DNA from: an uncultured Pelagibacteraceae bacterium
GTDB lineage: Bacteria > Pseudomonadota > Alphaproteobacteria > Pelagibacterales > Pelagibacteraceae
Direction of reading: 5' to 3'
Assembly: GCA_902522115.1 (NCBI GenBank)
Contig: CABYUV010000002.1
Location: 62,001-126,000 of the forward strand
Length of the DNA stretch: 64,000 nucleotides
Positions 39,499-49,784 of the stretch are shown here, piece after piece (positions within the stretch are counted from its first letter, which is position 1; each line of letters opens with the position of its first letter). The position numbers were made by a program, and so were the translations under genes. Under the pieces are notes generated by a model that searched no databases, was not told the DNA's origin, and worked only from the letters and a program-made list of their open reading frames with translations.

Positions 39499-39894
39499 AT
39501 GAGTTTAAGCGACCCAATAGGAGATATGATAGCAAGAGTGAAGAACGCTCAAGCTAGAAATCATAAAAAAGTAGAATTACCCTCATCAAATTTTAAAACA
39601 AAAATTGCTGATATACTTAAAAATGAGGGTTTTATAAAAGATTTTAAAGTAAGTTCTGAGGAAAAAAAACCAATCTTATCATTAGAACTTAAGTATCATT
39701 CAGGTAATCCAGTAATTAGTGCTTTTGAAAGAGTATCAAAACCTGGAAGAAGAATTTTTTCATCTGCTGATAGCTTACCTAAAATAAATAATGGTTTAGG
39801 AATTGCTATTGTGTCAACTCCAAAAGGAGTAATGACAGACATAGATGCAAGAAAACAAAAAGTTGGTGGTGAAATAATTTGTAAGGTATTTTAA
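39499..39894 (+). CDS. rpsH: 30S ribosomal protein S8
   Basis: 131-aa central-domain protein, known in E. coli as the spc operon repressor. DPIGDMIARVKNAQ at the start and GLGIAIVSTPKGVMTD with the CKVF end are typical. An AAAGGA ribosome-binding sequence precedes the ATG, one of the few clear ones in this stretch. Confidence 0.99.
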   Translation: MSLSDPIGDMIARVKNAQARNHKKVELPSSNFKTKIADILKNEGFIKDFKVSSEEKKPILSLELKYHSGNPVISAFERVSKPGRRIFSSADSLPKINNGLGIAIVSTPKGVMTDIDARKQKVGGEIICKVF

Positions 39895-40433
39895 TGTCTA
39901 AAATAGGAAAAATTAACATATCGATCCCTGAAAAAGTAAAAGTTGCTTTAGCTGGAAATATTATAAGTATTGAAGGACCTCTGGGAAAAAAATCAATTAA
40001 CGTTGATTTAGATATGTTTAATTTAGACATAATTGAGGGTAAAGAAATTTCTATTAAACCAAAGAAAGTAGATCAAAACTCAAAAAGACTTTGGGGAATG
40101 AATAGGAGTTTAATCAATAATGCTGTTATTGGATCCAGCAAAGGTTATGAAAAAACTTTAGAATTAGTTGGTGTTGGTTATAGAGCAGCGTTAAAAGGAA
40201 ATCAGCTAAATTTACAATTGGGTTATAGCCATGATATTAATTTTGATATACCAGAAGGTATTAAAATTGCTGTTGAAAAACAAACAACATTAAAAATCAC
40301 AGGATCTGATAAGCAGCTAGTTGGTGAAGTTGCATCTAAAATTAAAACATTAAGAAAAATCGAACCTTATAAAGGCAAAGGTGTTCGAGAAAAAGGTCAG
40401 TATGTCCTTAAAAAAGAAGGAAAGAAAAAGTAA
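39894..40433 (+). CDS. rplF: 50S ribosomal protein L6
   Basis: 179-aa two-domain protein near the sarcin-ricin loop. [22 protein letters not shown] and [14 protein letters not shown] are diagnostic. One-base overlaps with rpsH and rplR. Confidence 0.99.
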   Translation: MSKIGKINISIPEKVKVALAGNIISIEGPLGKKSINVDLDMFNLDIIEGKEISIKPKKVDQNSKRLWGMNRSLINNAVIGSSKGYEKTLELVGVGYRAALKGNQLNLQLGYSHDINFDIPEGIKIAVEKQTTLKITGSDKQLVGEVASKIKTLRKIEPYKGKGVREKGQYVLKKEGKKK

Positions 40434-40789
40434 TGAAACTAAACACTAGTATCAGAAAAAGATTTAGAGTTAGCAATAAAATTAAAAGAGTTGCTTCAAA
40501 AGATAGATTTAGATTAAGTATTTCTAGATCATCCAAAAATATTTCAGCTCAAATAATTGATGATACAAAAAATATAACCTTGTTATCAGCTTCATCTATA
40601 GAAAAAGATCTTAAATCAGCTGATAAAGTCAATAAAACAGAATTATCCAAATTAGTTGCCCAAAAATTAGCTAAAAAAGCTCAAGAGAAAAAAATTACTA
40701 AAATTTACTTTGATAGAGGTTCTTACAAATATCATGGTAGAATTAAAGTTTTTGCAGAAACTCTTAGAGAAAACGGAATGGAATTTTAA
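40433..40789 (+). CDS. rplR: 50S ribosomal protein L18
   Basis: 118-aa 5S rRNA-binding protein of the central protuberance. [18 protein letters not shown] and the C-terminal [22 protein letters not shown] are typical. 2 bp before rpsE. Confidence 0.98.
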   Translation: MKLNTSIRKRFRVSNKIKRVASKDRFRLSISRSSKNISAQIIDDTKNITLLSASSIEKDLKSADKVNKTELSKLVAQKLAKKAQEKKITKIYFDRGSYKYHGRIKVFAETLRENGMEF

Positions 40790-40791
40790 TT

Positions 40792-41307
40792 ATGGAAAAT
40801 TTAAAAGATAAAAAAACTGACGATATATTAGAAAAATTAGTTCACATAAATCGTATTACTAAAGTTGTTAAGGGTGGAAGAAGATTTGGATTTTCAGCGC
40901 TTGTAGTAGTTGGAAATCAAGCAGGTAAAATTGGTATAGCTCACGCAAAGGCTAAGCAAGTACCTGATGCTATAAAAAAAGCAAATGAAATGGCAAGAAG
41001 GAAACTTACTCATATACCATTAAGAGAAGGCAGAACGATACATCATGATGTTAAGGCAAAAGATGGCTCGGGTAGAATAGTGTTAAGAGCCGCTTCTAAA
41101 GGAACAGGTATTATTGCAGGAGGTCCTGTTAGGGCAGTATGTGAAGTTTTAGGAGTAAAAGATATTGTTGCAAAATCTATGGGAACCTCTAACGCGCACA
41201 ATGTTATTAGAGCTACAATGAAAGCATTAATGAAACAAAGTTCACCAAAGCAAATATCAGCAATTAGAAATAAAAAAATTTCTGAAATAATTGAAAAAAG
41301 AGGATAA
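40792..41307 (+). CDS. rpsE: 30S ribosomal protein S5
   Basis: 171-aa accuracy protein near the mRNA entry. [15 protein letters not shown] is the dsRNA-binding-like segment; [19 protein letters not shown] is the second domain. It is followed directly by rplO with one-base overlap, so rpmD (L30), usually between them, is missing. Confidence 0.99.
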   Translation: MENLKDKKTDDILEKLVHINRITKVVKGGRRFGFSALVVVGNQAGKIGIAHAKAKQVPDAIKKANEMARRKLTHIPLREGRTIHHDVKAKDGSGRIVLRAASKGTGIIAGGPVRAVCEVLGVKDIVAKSMGTSNAHNVIRATMKALMKQSSPKQISAIRNKKISEIIEKRG

Positions 41308-41759
41308 TGATTACTTTAAATAATAGAGAAAAAATCAATAAATCTAAAATAAGAGTTGGAAGAGGAATTGGTTCTGGAAAAGGAAAAACATCAGGAAGAG
41401 GTGTTAAAGGTCAAAAATCAAGATCTGGTGTAGCCATAAAAAGTTTTGAAGGTGGTCAAATGCCATTATACAGAAGACTTCCAAAAAGAGGTTTTAACCC
41501 AATATCAAAAGAGAATATTGCAATTTTAAATCTAGATAAAATTCAATCTTACATAGACAAAAAAAATATTAATCCAAAAGAAGTATTAAACTCAGAATTA
41601 TTAAAAAAACTTAAATTAATAAATAAAAACTCAAAAAAATTAAAAATTTTAGGTTCTGGGGAAGTAAAAGATAAAATTAATATTGAAGCTGACCTAGCCT
41701 CTAAATCAGCAATAGAAAAACTAGAAAAAATCGGTGGATCTATTCAATTAAAAAAATAG
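41307..41759 (+). CDS. rplO: 50S ribosomal protein L15
   Basis: 150-aa protein with the long basic N-terminal arm ([20 protein letters not shown]) and [15 protein letters not shown]. It overlaps rpsE by one base and ends 9 bp before secY. Confidence 0.98.
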   Translation: MITLNNREKINKSKIRVGRGIGSGKGKTSGRGVKGQKSRSGVAIKSFEGGQMPLYRRLPKRGFNPISKENIAILNLDKIQSYIDKKNINPKEVLNSELLKKLKLINKNSKKLKILGSGEVKDKINIEADLASKSAIEKLEKIGGSIQLKK

Positions 41760-41768
41760 TTTGTTTAT

Positions 41769-43049
41769 ATGAGCGCATCATCGTCAACAAATGATTTAAG
41801 AAATAGAATTATATTTACTATTTTAATTTTAGCCGTTTATAGATTTGGAACTTTTGTACCTTTACCAGGTATAGATCCTGAGCAATTGAAAATAATGATG
41901 GAAGGTAATCAAAAGGGATTGTTAGGCATGTTCAACGTTTTTGCTGGAGGAGCAGTTAGCAGAATGGCAATATTTGCATTAGGTATAATGCCTTACATTT
42001 CTTCTGCAATTATAGTTCAACTTTTAACTGGGGTTTCAGATTATTTTAAAAATCTAAAAGCTCAAGGTGAGACAGGAAGAGCTAAAATTACTCAAATTAC
42101 AAGATATGGAACAGTATTACTTGCAACAGTTCAAGGATATGGTTTATCTGTTGGTTTAGAGTCATCGGCAGACTTAGTAATTAATCCAGGAGCTTTTTTT
42201 AAAATAACGACTGTAACAACTATTGTTGCAGGAACAATATTTTTAATGTGGTTGGGAGAACAAATCACTCAAAGAGGTATTGGTAACGGTATATCGCTAA
42301 TAATTTTTGCTGGTATAGTGGCAGAAATTCCAAGAGCTTTAGTTACAACTTTTGAATTAGGTAGAACGGGCGCAGTTTCAACATTTATGATCCTAGCTAT
42401 ATTTGTTCTACTAATAGTTACAATTCTTTTTGTAGTTTTCATGGAAAGAGCATTAAGAAAAATTCTTATTAATTATCCAAAAAGACAAATGGGTAACAAA
42501 ATGTATGGAGGAGAGTCATCACATTTACCTTTAAAAATAAATCAGGCTGGAGTAATTCCTGCAATTTTTGCCTCTGCGCTTCTATTACTACCTGTAACGT
42601 TCTCAAATTTTTCATTTTCTAACAATGAAACATTTTTAAACTTGAGCTCTTACTTTACTCAAGGTCAACCTCTTTATATGTTGCTGTATGCATCAGGAAT
42701 AATATTTTTCACTTTTTTTTATACTTCTATAACATTCAATCCAACTGAAACTGCTGAAAATCTTAGAAAGTATGGAGGATTTGTACCAGGAATTAGACCA
42801 GGTGAAAGTACTGCGCTGTATATTGAAAATATTTCAACAAAGTTAACTACGATTGGCGCCCTATATTTAACTCTAGTTTGTTTGATGCCAGAATTTTTAA
42901 TTGCAAACTATCCTATACCTTTTTATTTAGGGGGTGCATCAATATTAATTGTTGTAGTAGTAGCTATCGATACAGTAACACAAATACAAACACGATTAAT
43001 GAGTTCACAATACGAACAACTGATTAAAAAAACAAAATTTGGTAAATAA
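41769..43049 (+). CDS. secY: Preprotein translocase subunit SecY
   Basis: 426-aa inner-membrane channel with ten transmembrane helices. Signatures are YRFGTFVPLPGID, GIMPYISSAIIVQLL (helix 2) and GNGISLIIFAGI. The cytosolic loop PTETAENLRKYGGFVPGIRPG is intact. Its partner SecE lies at 18899. The stop codon abuts the GTG of adk; rpmJ (L36), often next in line, is absent. Confidence 0.99.
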   Translation: MSASSSTNDLRNRIIFTILILAVYRFGTFVPLPGIDPEQLKIMMEGNQKGLLGMFNVFAGGAVSRMAIFALGIMPYISSAIIVQLLTGVSDYFKNLKAQGETGRAKITQITRYGTVLLATVQGYGLSVGLESSADLVINPGAFFKITTVTTIVAGTIFLMWLGEQITQRGIGNGISLIIFAGIVAEIPRALVTTFELGRTGAVSTFMILAIFVLLIVTILFVVFMERALRKILINYPKRQMGNKMYGGESSHLPLKINQAGVIPAIFASALLLLPVTFSNFSFSNNETFLNLSSYFTQGQPLYMLLYASGIIFFTFFYTSITFNPTETAENLRKYGGFVPGIRPGESTALYIENISTKLTTIGALYLTLVCLMPEFLIANYPIPFYLGGASILIVVVVAIDTVTQIQTRLMSSQYEQLIKKTKFGK

Positions 43050-43613
43050 GTGAATATAATTTTATTTGGACCTCCTGGTGCTGGAAAAGGTACTCAGTCT
43101 AAATATCTTGTAAACAAATTAAACTCTTTTCAAATTTCGACAGGTGATCTGTTAAGAGAAGAAATCAAAAAAAATTCAGACATTGGTAAAGCTATAACCG
43201 ATGACATGAAAAATGGAAAATTTATAAGAGATGAAATTGTTAATAAACTTATAGAAAATTTAATAACCGATCCTCAGAAAAAAAATAAGTTAATTTTTGA
43301 TGGATACCCTCGATCATTAAGTCAGGCAAAAAATTTAGAAGTGTTACTAAAAAATTCAAATCAGATCATAGATTTAATCTTATTTCTAAAAGTAGACAAA
43401 GAAACAATTCTCAAAAGGCTTGAAAAGAGAAAAATTATAGAAAATAGGTCTGATGATGATACTCATACAATAGTTTCAAGGTATGAGAAATACATGGAAA
43501 CAACCCAACCAGTTCTAAATTTCTACTCTAAGAATCCAAATTTTAGAGAGATTGATGGAGGCTTGGAAATTGAAGAAATAACAAGGAAAATAGACACTTT
43601 TATCAATGTATAA
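43050..43613 (+). CDS. adk: Adenylate kinase (short LID type)
   Basis: Converts ATP plus AMP into two ADP. The 187-aa protein has the P-loop GPPGAGKGT at residues 7-15, the AMP-binding FQISTGDLLR, FDGYPRSLSQA and the RSDDD LID segment. It lacks the longer LID insertion with zinc-type cysteines found in enzymes of 210-220 aa. The start is GTG, directly after the secY TAA with no spacer. This replaces the usual secY-rpmJ junction. Confidence 0.97.
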   Translation: MNIILFGPPGAGKGTQSKYLVNKLNSFQISTGDLLREEIKKNSDIGKAITDDMKNGKFIRDEIVNKLIENLITDPQKKNKLIFDGYPRSLSQAKNLEVLLKNSNQIIDLILFLKVDKETILKRLEKRKIIENRSDDDTHTIVSRYEKYMETTQPVLNFYSKNPNFREIDGGLEIEEITRKIDTFINV

Positions 43614-43617
43614 GACG

Positions 43618-43645
43618 TTGACTTTGATTAATCTTCTTATATAAA
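43618..43645 (+). promoter_or_regulatory. Probable promoter for rpsM-rpsK-rpoA-rplQ
   Basis: TTGACT at 43618-43623 and TATAAA at 43640-43645, 16 bp apart, lie in the 55-bp adk-rpsM gap, 23 bp before the rpsM ATG. The same stretch also contains a TGACTTT/AAAGTCA inverted pair. This is the longest gap inside the otherwise packed 30-46 kb block, which supports a separate transcription start. Confidence 0.55.
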
Positions 43646-43668
43646 AGTCACAATTTATCACAAAAATT

Positions 43669-44052
43669 ATGGCTCGTATCGCAGGTATAAATATTCCACA
43701 GAATAAGCTTGTTCATATAGGTTTAACTTATATTTATGGAATAGGTGATAAATTCTCTCAGCAAATTTGTTCATCTTTAGAAATTCCAAGAGCTAAAAGA
43801 GTAAATGAATTAACTGATGAAGAGATTTTAAAAATAAGAGAGTACATCGATCAAAACTTTAAAGTAGAAGGTGATTTAAGGAGAGATTATTCATTAAGTA
43901 TAAAAAGATTAATTGATCTAGCTTGTTACAGAGGAACAAGACATAGAAAAAAATTACCTGTTAGAGGACAAAGAACCAGATGTAATGCTAGGACAAGAAA
44001 AGGAAAAGCAATCGCTATTGCTGGAAAAAAATTAACACCAACTAAAAAATAG
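43669..44052 (+). CDS. rpsM: 30S ribosomal protein S13
   Basis: 127-aa head protein contacting P-site t[25 protein letters not shown] at the N-terminus and [21 protein letters not shown] near the end are diagnostic. First gene of the alpha operon, 2 bp before rpsK. Confidence 0.99.
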   Translation: MARIAGINIPQNKLVHIGLTYIYGIGDKFSQQICSSLEIPRAKRVNELTDEEILKIREYIDQNFKVEGDLRRDYSLSIKRLIDLACYRGTRHRKKLPVRGQRTRCNARTRKGKAIAIAGKKLTPTKK

Positions 44053-44054
44053 TT

Positions 44055-44504
44055 ATGGCTAAGACTGATAAAGTAGAGAATAAAGATCAGAAAGTAGAAA
44101 AATCTACAAAGAAAAATATAAAAAGCTCTTATTCTAAAAAGAAGAAAGTTAAGAAAAATATTTTAAATGGAATTGCTTATGTGCAGTCAACATTTAATAA
44201 TACCATCATCTCTATTGCTGATACAAATGGAAATGTAATTTCATGGGCATCCGCTGGACAAAAAGGATTTAAAGGATCAAGAAAATCGACTCCTTACGCT
44301 GCTCAGATAGCAGCTGATTCTGCAGCTTCGAAAGCCCTTGAGTACGGAATGAAAACTTTGTCCGTTGAAGTCAAAGGACCTGGATCAGGAAGAGAAACAG
44401 CTTTAAGAGCATTGCAAGCTAGAGGATTTAAGATTTTGTCAATTAAAGACACTACGCCTATGCCTCATAATGGAACTAGACCACCAAAAAAAAGGAGAGT
44501 TTAA
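44055..44504 (+). CDS. rpsK: 30S ribosomal protein S11
   Basis: 149-aa platform protein. The conserved core begins near residue 36 ([17 protein letters not shown]) and ends [18 protein letters not shown]. The first 35 residues are a Lys-rich extension about 20 residues longer than in E. coli, as also seen in other alphaproteobacteria. One-base overlap with rpoA. Confidence 0.98.
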   Translation: MAKTDKVENKDQKVEKSTKKNIKSSYSKKKKVKKNILNGIAYVQSTFNNTIISIADTNGNVISWASAGQKGFKGSRKSTPYAAQIAADSAASKALEYGMKTLSVEVKGPGSGRETALRALQARGFKILSIKDTTPMPHNGTRPPKKRRV

Positions 44505-45532
44505 TGGAAGTCGAAAATGTTAATGTAAAAAATTGGAAGTCATTAATTAAGCCATCTAAATTAGATGTTCAAATAAGTGATGACTTAACTCATGCAAAAA
44601 TTGTAGCTGAGCCTTTAGAAAAAGGTTATGGATTAACTTTAGGAAATTCTTTAAGACGGATTTTATTATCATCTATTAGAGGAGCTGCTGTTACATCAAT
44701 TCAGATTGATGGAGTTTTACATGAATTCACCTCAATAAAAGGCGTTAGAGAAGATGTGACCGATATCGTTTTAAACGTAAAATCTTTGGCATTGAAAAGT
44801 AATTCTGAGGGTACAAAAAAATTAATTTTAAACGCAAAAGGACCTGGAGAAATCAAAGCTTCAGATATAGCACCAGTTGCAGATGTTGAGATTTTGAATC
44901 CTGATTTAGTTATTTGTAATCTAGATGAAAATACTACTTTTCATATGGAGATGAATGTTAATACAGGTAAAGGATATGTTCCTGCAGAACTAAATAAACC
45001 TGAAGAGCCACCATTAGGTCTTATTGCTATAGACTCACTTTATAGTCCAGTTAAAAAAGTTTCATATTCAGTAAGTACTGCTAGAGAAGGTAAAGCATTA
45101 GATTATGATAAATTAATAATGGAAGTTGAAACTAATGGGTCAATTTCTGCTGAAGATGCAGTAGCTTATTCAGCTAGAATTTTCCAGGATCAACTTAAAA
45201 TGTTTATAAACTTTGATGAGCCAGTTGAAGCTCCTGTAAAAGAAGTTTCTACAGAGCCTGAATTTAACAAAAACTTACTAAGAAAAGTAGATGAGTTAGA
45301 GTTATCAGTTAGATCAATGAACTGCTTAAAAAATGATAATATTATTTATATCGGTGACCTAGTTCAAAAATCTGAAGGTGAAATGTTGAGAACACCTAAT
45401 TTTGGAAGAAAATCATTAAATGAAATAAAAGAAGTTTTAACAGGTATGTCTTTATATTTAGGAATGGAAATTCCTAATTGGCCACCTGATAATATTGCAG
45501 AAATGTCTAAGAAATTGGAGGAAGCAATTTAA
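44504..45532 (+). CDS. rpoA: DNA-directed RNA polymerase subunit alpha
   Basis: 342 aa. The N-terminal assembly domain contains [20 protein letters not shown]; the C-terminal DNA-binding domain (after residue 250) contains [18 protein letters not shown] and [16 protein letters not shown]. Encoded between rpsK and rplQ with one-base overlaps, so polymerase subunits and ribosomal proteins are made together. Confidence 0.99.
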   Translation: MEVENVNVKNWKSLIKPSKLDVQISDDLTHAKIVAEPLEKGYGLTLGNSLRRILLSSIRGAAVTSIQIDGVLHEFTSIKGVREDVTDIVLNVKSLALKSNSEGTKKLILNAKGPGEIKASDIAPVADVEILNPDLVICNLDENTTFHMEMNVNTGKGYVPAELNKPEEPPLGLIAIDSLYSPVKKVSYSVSTAREGKALDYDKLIMEVETNGSISAEDAVAYSARIFQDQLKMFINFDEPVEAPVKEVSTEPEFNKNLLRKVDELELSVRSMNCLKNDNIIYIGDLVQKSEGEMLRTPNFGRKSLNEIKEVLTGMSLYLGMEIPNWPPDNIAEMSKKLEEAI

Positions 45533-45975
45533 TGAGACATGGATTGGCAAATAAAAAATTAAATAGAACATCGGAGCATAGAAAAGCTCTACTTAAGAAT
45601 ATGCTAAATTCTTTAATCAAATATGAGCAGATTAAAACTACTTTGCCTAAAGCTAAATTTCTAAAACCTCAAGCAGACAAGATAATTACATTAGGTAAAA
45701 AAGAAACTTTACAAACAACCAAAATGTTGGTTTCTAAACTACAAGATATTAAATCAGCTAATAAGGTAAAAAAAACACTTTCTAAAAGATACCAGAATAG
45801 AAAAGGTGGTTATACAAGAATAATTAAAGCTGGATTTAGATATGGAGATAATGCTCCAATGGCAATAATTGAATTTATTGATAGAGATGTTGAAGCAAAA
45901 AAAGTTGATAAACCAAAAAAAGATACAACCAAAGAATCTCCTAAAACAGAAGAGAAAAAACAAGCTACAGCTTAA
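45532..45975 (+). CDS. rplQ: 50S ribosomal protein L17
   Basis: 147-aa tunnel-exit protein. [21 protein letters not shown] is the canonical start and GGYTRIIKAGFRYGDNAPMAII follows. After residue 120 a Lys/Glu/Thr-rich tail ending KKQATA extends beyond the E. coli length. Last ribosomal-protein gene of the block. Confidence 0.98.
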   Translation: MRHGLANKKLNRTSEHRKALLKNMLNSLIKYEQIKTTLPKAKFLKPQADKIITLGKKETLQTTKMLVSKLQDIKSANKVKKTLSKRYQNRKGGYTRIIKAGFRYGDNAPMAIIEFIDRDVEAKKVDKPKKDTTKESPKTEEKKQATA

Positions 45976-45985
45976 ATCTTAAATC

Positions 45986-46903
45986 ATGAAAAAATCTTAC
46001 ATCGTTGATACAACGTGTAATGAAATGCGTTTGGATAGATGGTTAAGATATAAAATTGGAAAAATTCCACAAGGTCTTGTTGAGAAATATTTAAGAAATG
46101 GAAAAATAAAGCTCAATAGAAAGAAAGTTAAAAGTTCTGTTAAAGTAAAAACAAAAGATGAAATAAATATATTTAATATTAAATTTAAAGAAACAACTCC
46201 GCAAAAAAAAATTAAGTTTTTACCATCAAAAGAAATTATAAAATCAAATGAAGATCAAATTATTGACAATAATGATAATTTTGTTGTTTTAAACAAATCA
46301 TCAGGCATATCAGTTCAAGGTGGAACTAAATCAAAAAAAAATCTAGTTGATATTTTTGCTAAAAGTGAAATTTTTGAGGGAACAAAACCATATTCTGTTC
46401 ATAGATTGGATAAAGATACTTCTGGAGTTTTTATTATGGCTAAAAACAGAAAGAGCGCTCAATTACTTACTTCTTTATTCAGACTTAGAAAAGTACACAA
46501 AACTTATTTAGCTATCTGCCAAGGTGAAATTAATAAAAAATCTGGTGTATGGGATGATGATTTAATTAGGTACGATGGAGATAAAAAAATAATTGAAAAA
46601 GCAAAAACAATTTTCAAAGTTATAGATAAAAATTCTGAAGCAAGTTTATTAGAGCTAAAACCTATTACTGGGCGAAAACATCAGTTAAGAAAACAATTAT
46701 ATGCAATTGGAAATCCTATATTTGGAGATACAAAATATAAATTATCAAATTCCAATAAAGGAGTGAATAAAAATTTAATGTTACATTCATATCAAATAAA
46801 ATTTAAAATTAATGACCTAAAACATACCTATTCAGCATTGTTACCTGATTATTTTAAAAAACTTTTAAAGTCAAAAAGACTTAGTTTTTCAAATTTGAAA
46901 TAA
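45986..46903 (+). CDS. rluC: RluC/RluD-family 23S rRNA pseudouridine synthase
   Basis: 305 aa. An N-terminal S4 RNA-binding domain (residues 14-60) is followed by the catalytic domain with HRLDKDTSG at residues 139-147, where Asp142 is the nucleophile, and [10 protein letters not shown] near 230. RluC is favoured over RluD by size and context but the modified uridines are not determined. The 3' end overlaps the convergent lipB by 23 nt. Confidence 0.85.
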   Translation: MKKSYIVDTTCNEMRLDRWLRYKIGKIPQGLVEKYLRNGKIKLNRKKVKSSVKVKTKDEINIFNIKFKETTPQKKIKFLPSKEIIKSNEDQIIDNNDNFVVLNKSSGISVQGGTKSKKNLVDIFAKSEIFEGTKPYSVHRLDKDTSGVFIMAKNRKSAQLLTSLFRLRKVHKTYLAICQGEINKKSGVWDDDLIRYDGDKKIIEKAKTIFKVIDKNSEASLLELKPITGRKHQLRKQLYAIGNPIFGDTKYKLSNSNKGVNKNLMLHSYQIKFKINDLKHTYSALLPDYFKKLLKSKRLSFSNLK

Positions 46904-47498
46904 AATTTTTAATTAATATATCACTTAGATTTGAGTAATCCTGATCTAAAATATTTTTTAAATTTGTTACTCCTTTATCTGAAATTCCACATGGTATAAT
47001 TTTTTTATAATTTTCTAGATCATTATTTATATTTATTGCAAAACCATGATATGCAATCCATTTACTAACTCTGATACCTATTGCAGCAATTTTTTTTACT
47101 TCATTATTATATTTATACCAAATACCTATATTATCTTTATCCGGAAAAGATTCTATTTTATAAACTTTTAAAGTTTGAATTATAGTTTTTTCGATAATTG
47201 TTATAAATTTTCTTATATCTTTTTTTTTCCTTAAATCTAAAACAAAATAACAAATCAATTGACCTGGTCCATGGTGAGTAATTTTACCACCTCTATTTGT
47301 TTCTAATATTTTAATGGATTTATCAATAATCTCATTTTCCTCATACGAAGTCCCTGCCGTAAAAACTTCATTATGTTCTAAAGTCCAAATTAATTCTTGG
47401 CCATTATTTTCATATAAATCCTGTAATCTAGACTCTAATATATTAATAGCGTCAGAATAATTTATTGGTTTTATTGACTTTTTGATCTCTACGTTCAT
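46881..47498 (-). CDS. lipB: Octanoyl-[acyl-carrier-protein]:protein N-octanoyltransferase LipB
   Basis: Moves octanoyl groups from ACP to lipoyl domains, the first step of lipoate attachment. In 205 aa it has [12 protein letters not shown] at residues 69-80, a catalytic Lys near 136 in KKIAAIGIR, and the acyl-thioester Cys170 in CGISDKGVT. It converges on the pseudouridine synthase gene (23-nt overlap) and diverges from mgtE over 61 bp. Confidence 0.96.
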   Translation of the reverse strand: MNVEIKKSIKPINYSDAINILESRLQDLYENNGQELIWTLEHNEVFTAGTSYEENEIIDKSIKILETNRGGKITHHGPGQLICYFVLDLRKKKDIRKFITIIEKTIIQTLKVYKIESFPDKDNIGIWYKYNNEVKKIAAIGIRVSKWIAYHGFAININNDLENYKKIIPCGISDKGVTNLKNILDQDYSNLSDILIKNFISNLKN

Positions 47499-47559
47499 TT
47501 ATAATTTGTATTATCTTTATTATGTATTAATAGTGCAAATCTAAATTAAAGGTAGATTT

Positions 47560-48933
47560 ATGTCTTTAACTAAAAAAACTAAAGATAAAAAAGTAAATTT
47601 TGAATTTAATAAAGAATATATAAGAGTTGTTACTAGCAAAATAGCTAACAATGACGCTCAATTTATTACCAATTCTTTTAACGAAATGCATCCTGCCGAT
47701 GCCGCTGATATTATCGAACATCTTAGTGACGGAGACAGAGAAAGTCTAATTAAATTAAATAATTTTAATATTGATCCAGAGGTTTTTGTTGAATTAAATG
47801 AATCTATTCAATCAGAAATTATCAACTATTTATCCTCAGACTCTATAGTTAGTATCCTTAAGGGTCTAGAGTCAGACGATGCTATATCTATACTGGAAAA
47901 TGTTCCTGAAGAGGATAAAAATGCAATTCTTAGCTCTTTACCTCCTAAAGATAGATTTGCTCTATTAGAAAGTTTAAGCTACCCAGAGGACACTGCTGCT
48001 AGACTTATGCAGCGTGAATTTACGGCTATACCAAGTAATTGGTCTGTAGGTCAAACAATTGACTATTTGAGAGAAAATAAAGATTTACCAGAGGAATTTT
48101 TAGAAATTTTTATTGTTAATGAGGATTTTAAACCAATAGGCACTGTTCCTTCATCTAGAGTGCTAACAACACCACGTGATACTAAAATGCTAACAATTAT
48201 GTCTGAATCTCAATTGTTAATTCCTGTTGAAATGGACAAAGAGGAAGTTGCTAACTTATTTGAAAATTACAACTTAAATTCAGCTGCTGTTGTAGACAAA
48301 AGTAACAAATTAGTTGGTATGATTATGAACGATGACGTTTTAACAGTCTTGAAAGAAGAAGCTGAGGAAGATGCTTTAAGATTAGCAGGGGTAGGAGATG
48401 AAGAAATTACTGATGGAGTTGTAAAAAAAACAAAGAGAAGATTCAATTGGCTTTTACTAAATTTATTTACTGCTTTTCTGGCAACTTGGTGCATTAGTTT
48501 ATTCGGAGCAACAATCGAACAAATGGTTGTATTAGCTTTCTTAATGCCAATTGTAGCTTCAATGGGTGGAAATGCTGGTATGCAGACACTTGCTGTTACA
48601 GTAAGAACTATTGCCACTAATGATTTAACACAAAATAATTTTTCATCAAATGTATTTAAAGAATTTTCTATTGGTATTTTAAATGGAATAATTTTTGCAG
48701 TGATAAGTGCTATAATCGTTCATATTTGGTTTCAAGACAGTATACTTTCAATAATTATAGCAATCTCAATGGTACTAACAATGATCATTGCTGGATTATT
48801 TGGTATATTGGTTCCTTTTACGTTAAAGAAAATGAATATTGATCCAGCGATTGCTTCAAGTGTTTTTGTGACAACAATCACTGACGTTATTGGTTTTGTT
48901 TCTTTTTTAGGTGTGGGAGCGTATTTTTTGTAA
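47560..48933 (+). CDS. mgtE: Magnesium transporter MgtE
   Basis: 457 aa. The cytosolic N-terminal MgtE helical domain (MHPADAADIIEHL near residue 45) is followed by paired CBS domains (about 145-275) and a C-terminal five-helix membrane domain with PIVASMGGNAGMQTLAV, the pore signature. It gates Mg2+ entry by sensing internal Mg2+. The 61-bp upstream space is too short for an M-box riboswitch. It ends 1 bp from the convergent panC stop. Confidence 0.96.
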   Translation: MSLTKKTKDKKVNFEFNKEYIRVVTSKIANNDAQFITNSFNEMHPADAADIIEHLSDGDRESLIKLNNFNIDPEVFVELNESIQSEIINYLSSDSIVSILKGLESDDAISILENVPEEDKNAILSSLPPKDRFALLESLSYPEDTAARLMQREFTAIPSNWSVGQTIDYLRENKDLPEEFLEIFIVNEDFKPIGTVPSSRVLTTPRDTKMLTIMSESQLLIPVEMDKEEVANLFENYNLNSAAVVDKSNKLVGMIMNDDVLTVLKEEAEEDALRLAGVGDEEITDGVVKKTKRRFNWLLLNLFTAFLATWCISLFGATIEQMVVLAFLMPIVASMGGNAGMQTLAVTVRTIATNDLTQNNFSSNVFKEFSIGILNGIIFAVISAIIVHIWFQDSILSIIIAISMVLTMIIAGLFGILVPFTLKKMNIDPAIASSVFVTTITDVIGFVSFLGVGAYFL

Positions 48934-48934
48934 A

Positions 48935-49750
48935 TTAGAGGTTATCAATTAATCTTACATTGTTTAAATAATAAGCAATAAAAAGCCTTGAATTTTTATT
49001 TGTCCTTGAAATTTTTAGACTCTTATCATCTCTTAGCTCTAAGTAATCAATTTTAATTTTAAAATTATTTATTAACTCTTTTTTTTTAGACTTTAAAAAT
49101 CTTGAAATATTTTTCTCATTGTTAATGTTTTTTTTAATTTTTTCTAAATTTTTATATATGTTTGCTGCAATATTTAAATTAGATTTATTTAAAAGAGAAT
49201 TTCTGGATGATAATGCTACATTTTTCTTATTACGAATTGTTTTACACGGTATGACTTTAGTTTCATACTTTCTTTCCAATAGTTTTTTGACCAAATATAA
49301 TTGTTGAAAATCTTTTTCTCCCATAAATATCTTTTTGGGATTTACAATTTTTGTTAGTCTATTCATTACATCCAATACACCTTCAAAATGACCTTTTCTA
49401 AATTTAGCACACAAAATCTTGTCTTTTTTAGGTAATTTAATTTTAGGTTTATTTTTATTTTTGTAAATGTCGTTAAATTTTGGCAGATAAACAAAATCAA
49501 TTTTTTTAATTTTTCTAAGAATTTTTAAATCTTTTTTAATATTTCTTGGATAAGACTTTAAATCTTTTTTGTTATTAAATTGTTTTGGATTAACAAAAAT
49601 ACTTACAATAGTTTTTTTACAGAGTTTATTTGATTTATTTATTAGTGATAAATGACCTTTATGTATTCCTCCCATAGTAGGAACAAAACCTATGTCATTA
49701 AATGGCCTTAAAGACTCTAATAATGATGTATTGTTTAATAAAATTTTCAT
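48935..49750 (-). CDS. panC: Pantothenate synthetase
   Basis: Condenses pantoate and beta-alanine with ATP in coenzyme A synthesis. I use the ATG at 49750 (MKILLNNTSLLESL, 271 aa), which matches the family start; an ATG 10 codons upstream adds a hydrophobic stretch. FVPTMGGIHKGHLSLI is the HIGH-type nucleotidyl motif, IFVNPKQF and MGEKDFQQL follow, and SSRNSLL is the late ATP-binding signature. The gene is unusually Lys/Asn-rich. panB is not nearby. Confidence 0.95.
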   Translation of the reverse strand: MKILLNNTSLLESLRPFNDIGFVPTMGGIHKGHLSLINKSNKLCKKTIVSIFVNPKQFNNKKDLKSYPRNIKKDLKILRKIKKIDFVYLPKFNDIYKNKNKPKIKLPKKDKILCAKFRKGHFEGVLDVMNRLTKIVNPKKIFMGEKDFQQLYLVKKLLERKYETKVIPCKTIRNKKNVALSSRNSLLNKSNLNIAANIYKNLEKIKKNINNEKNISRFLKSKKKELINNFKIKIDYLELRDDKSLKISRTNKNSRLFIAYYLNNVRLIDNL

Positions 49751-49784
49751 TTGTATTAAAATATTTAATAAGTAAAACATTTAA

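Noticed and set aside
47499-47559. M-box type Mg2+ riboswitch before mgtE
   Set aside because: Only 61 bp separate lipB and mgtE, too short for the known M-box fold, and no conserved M-box segment is visible.
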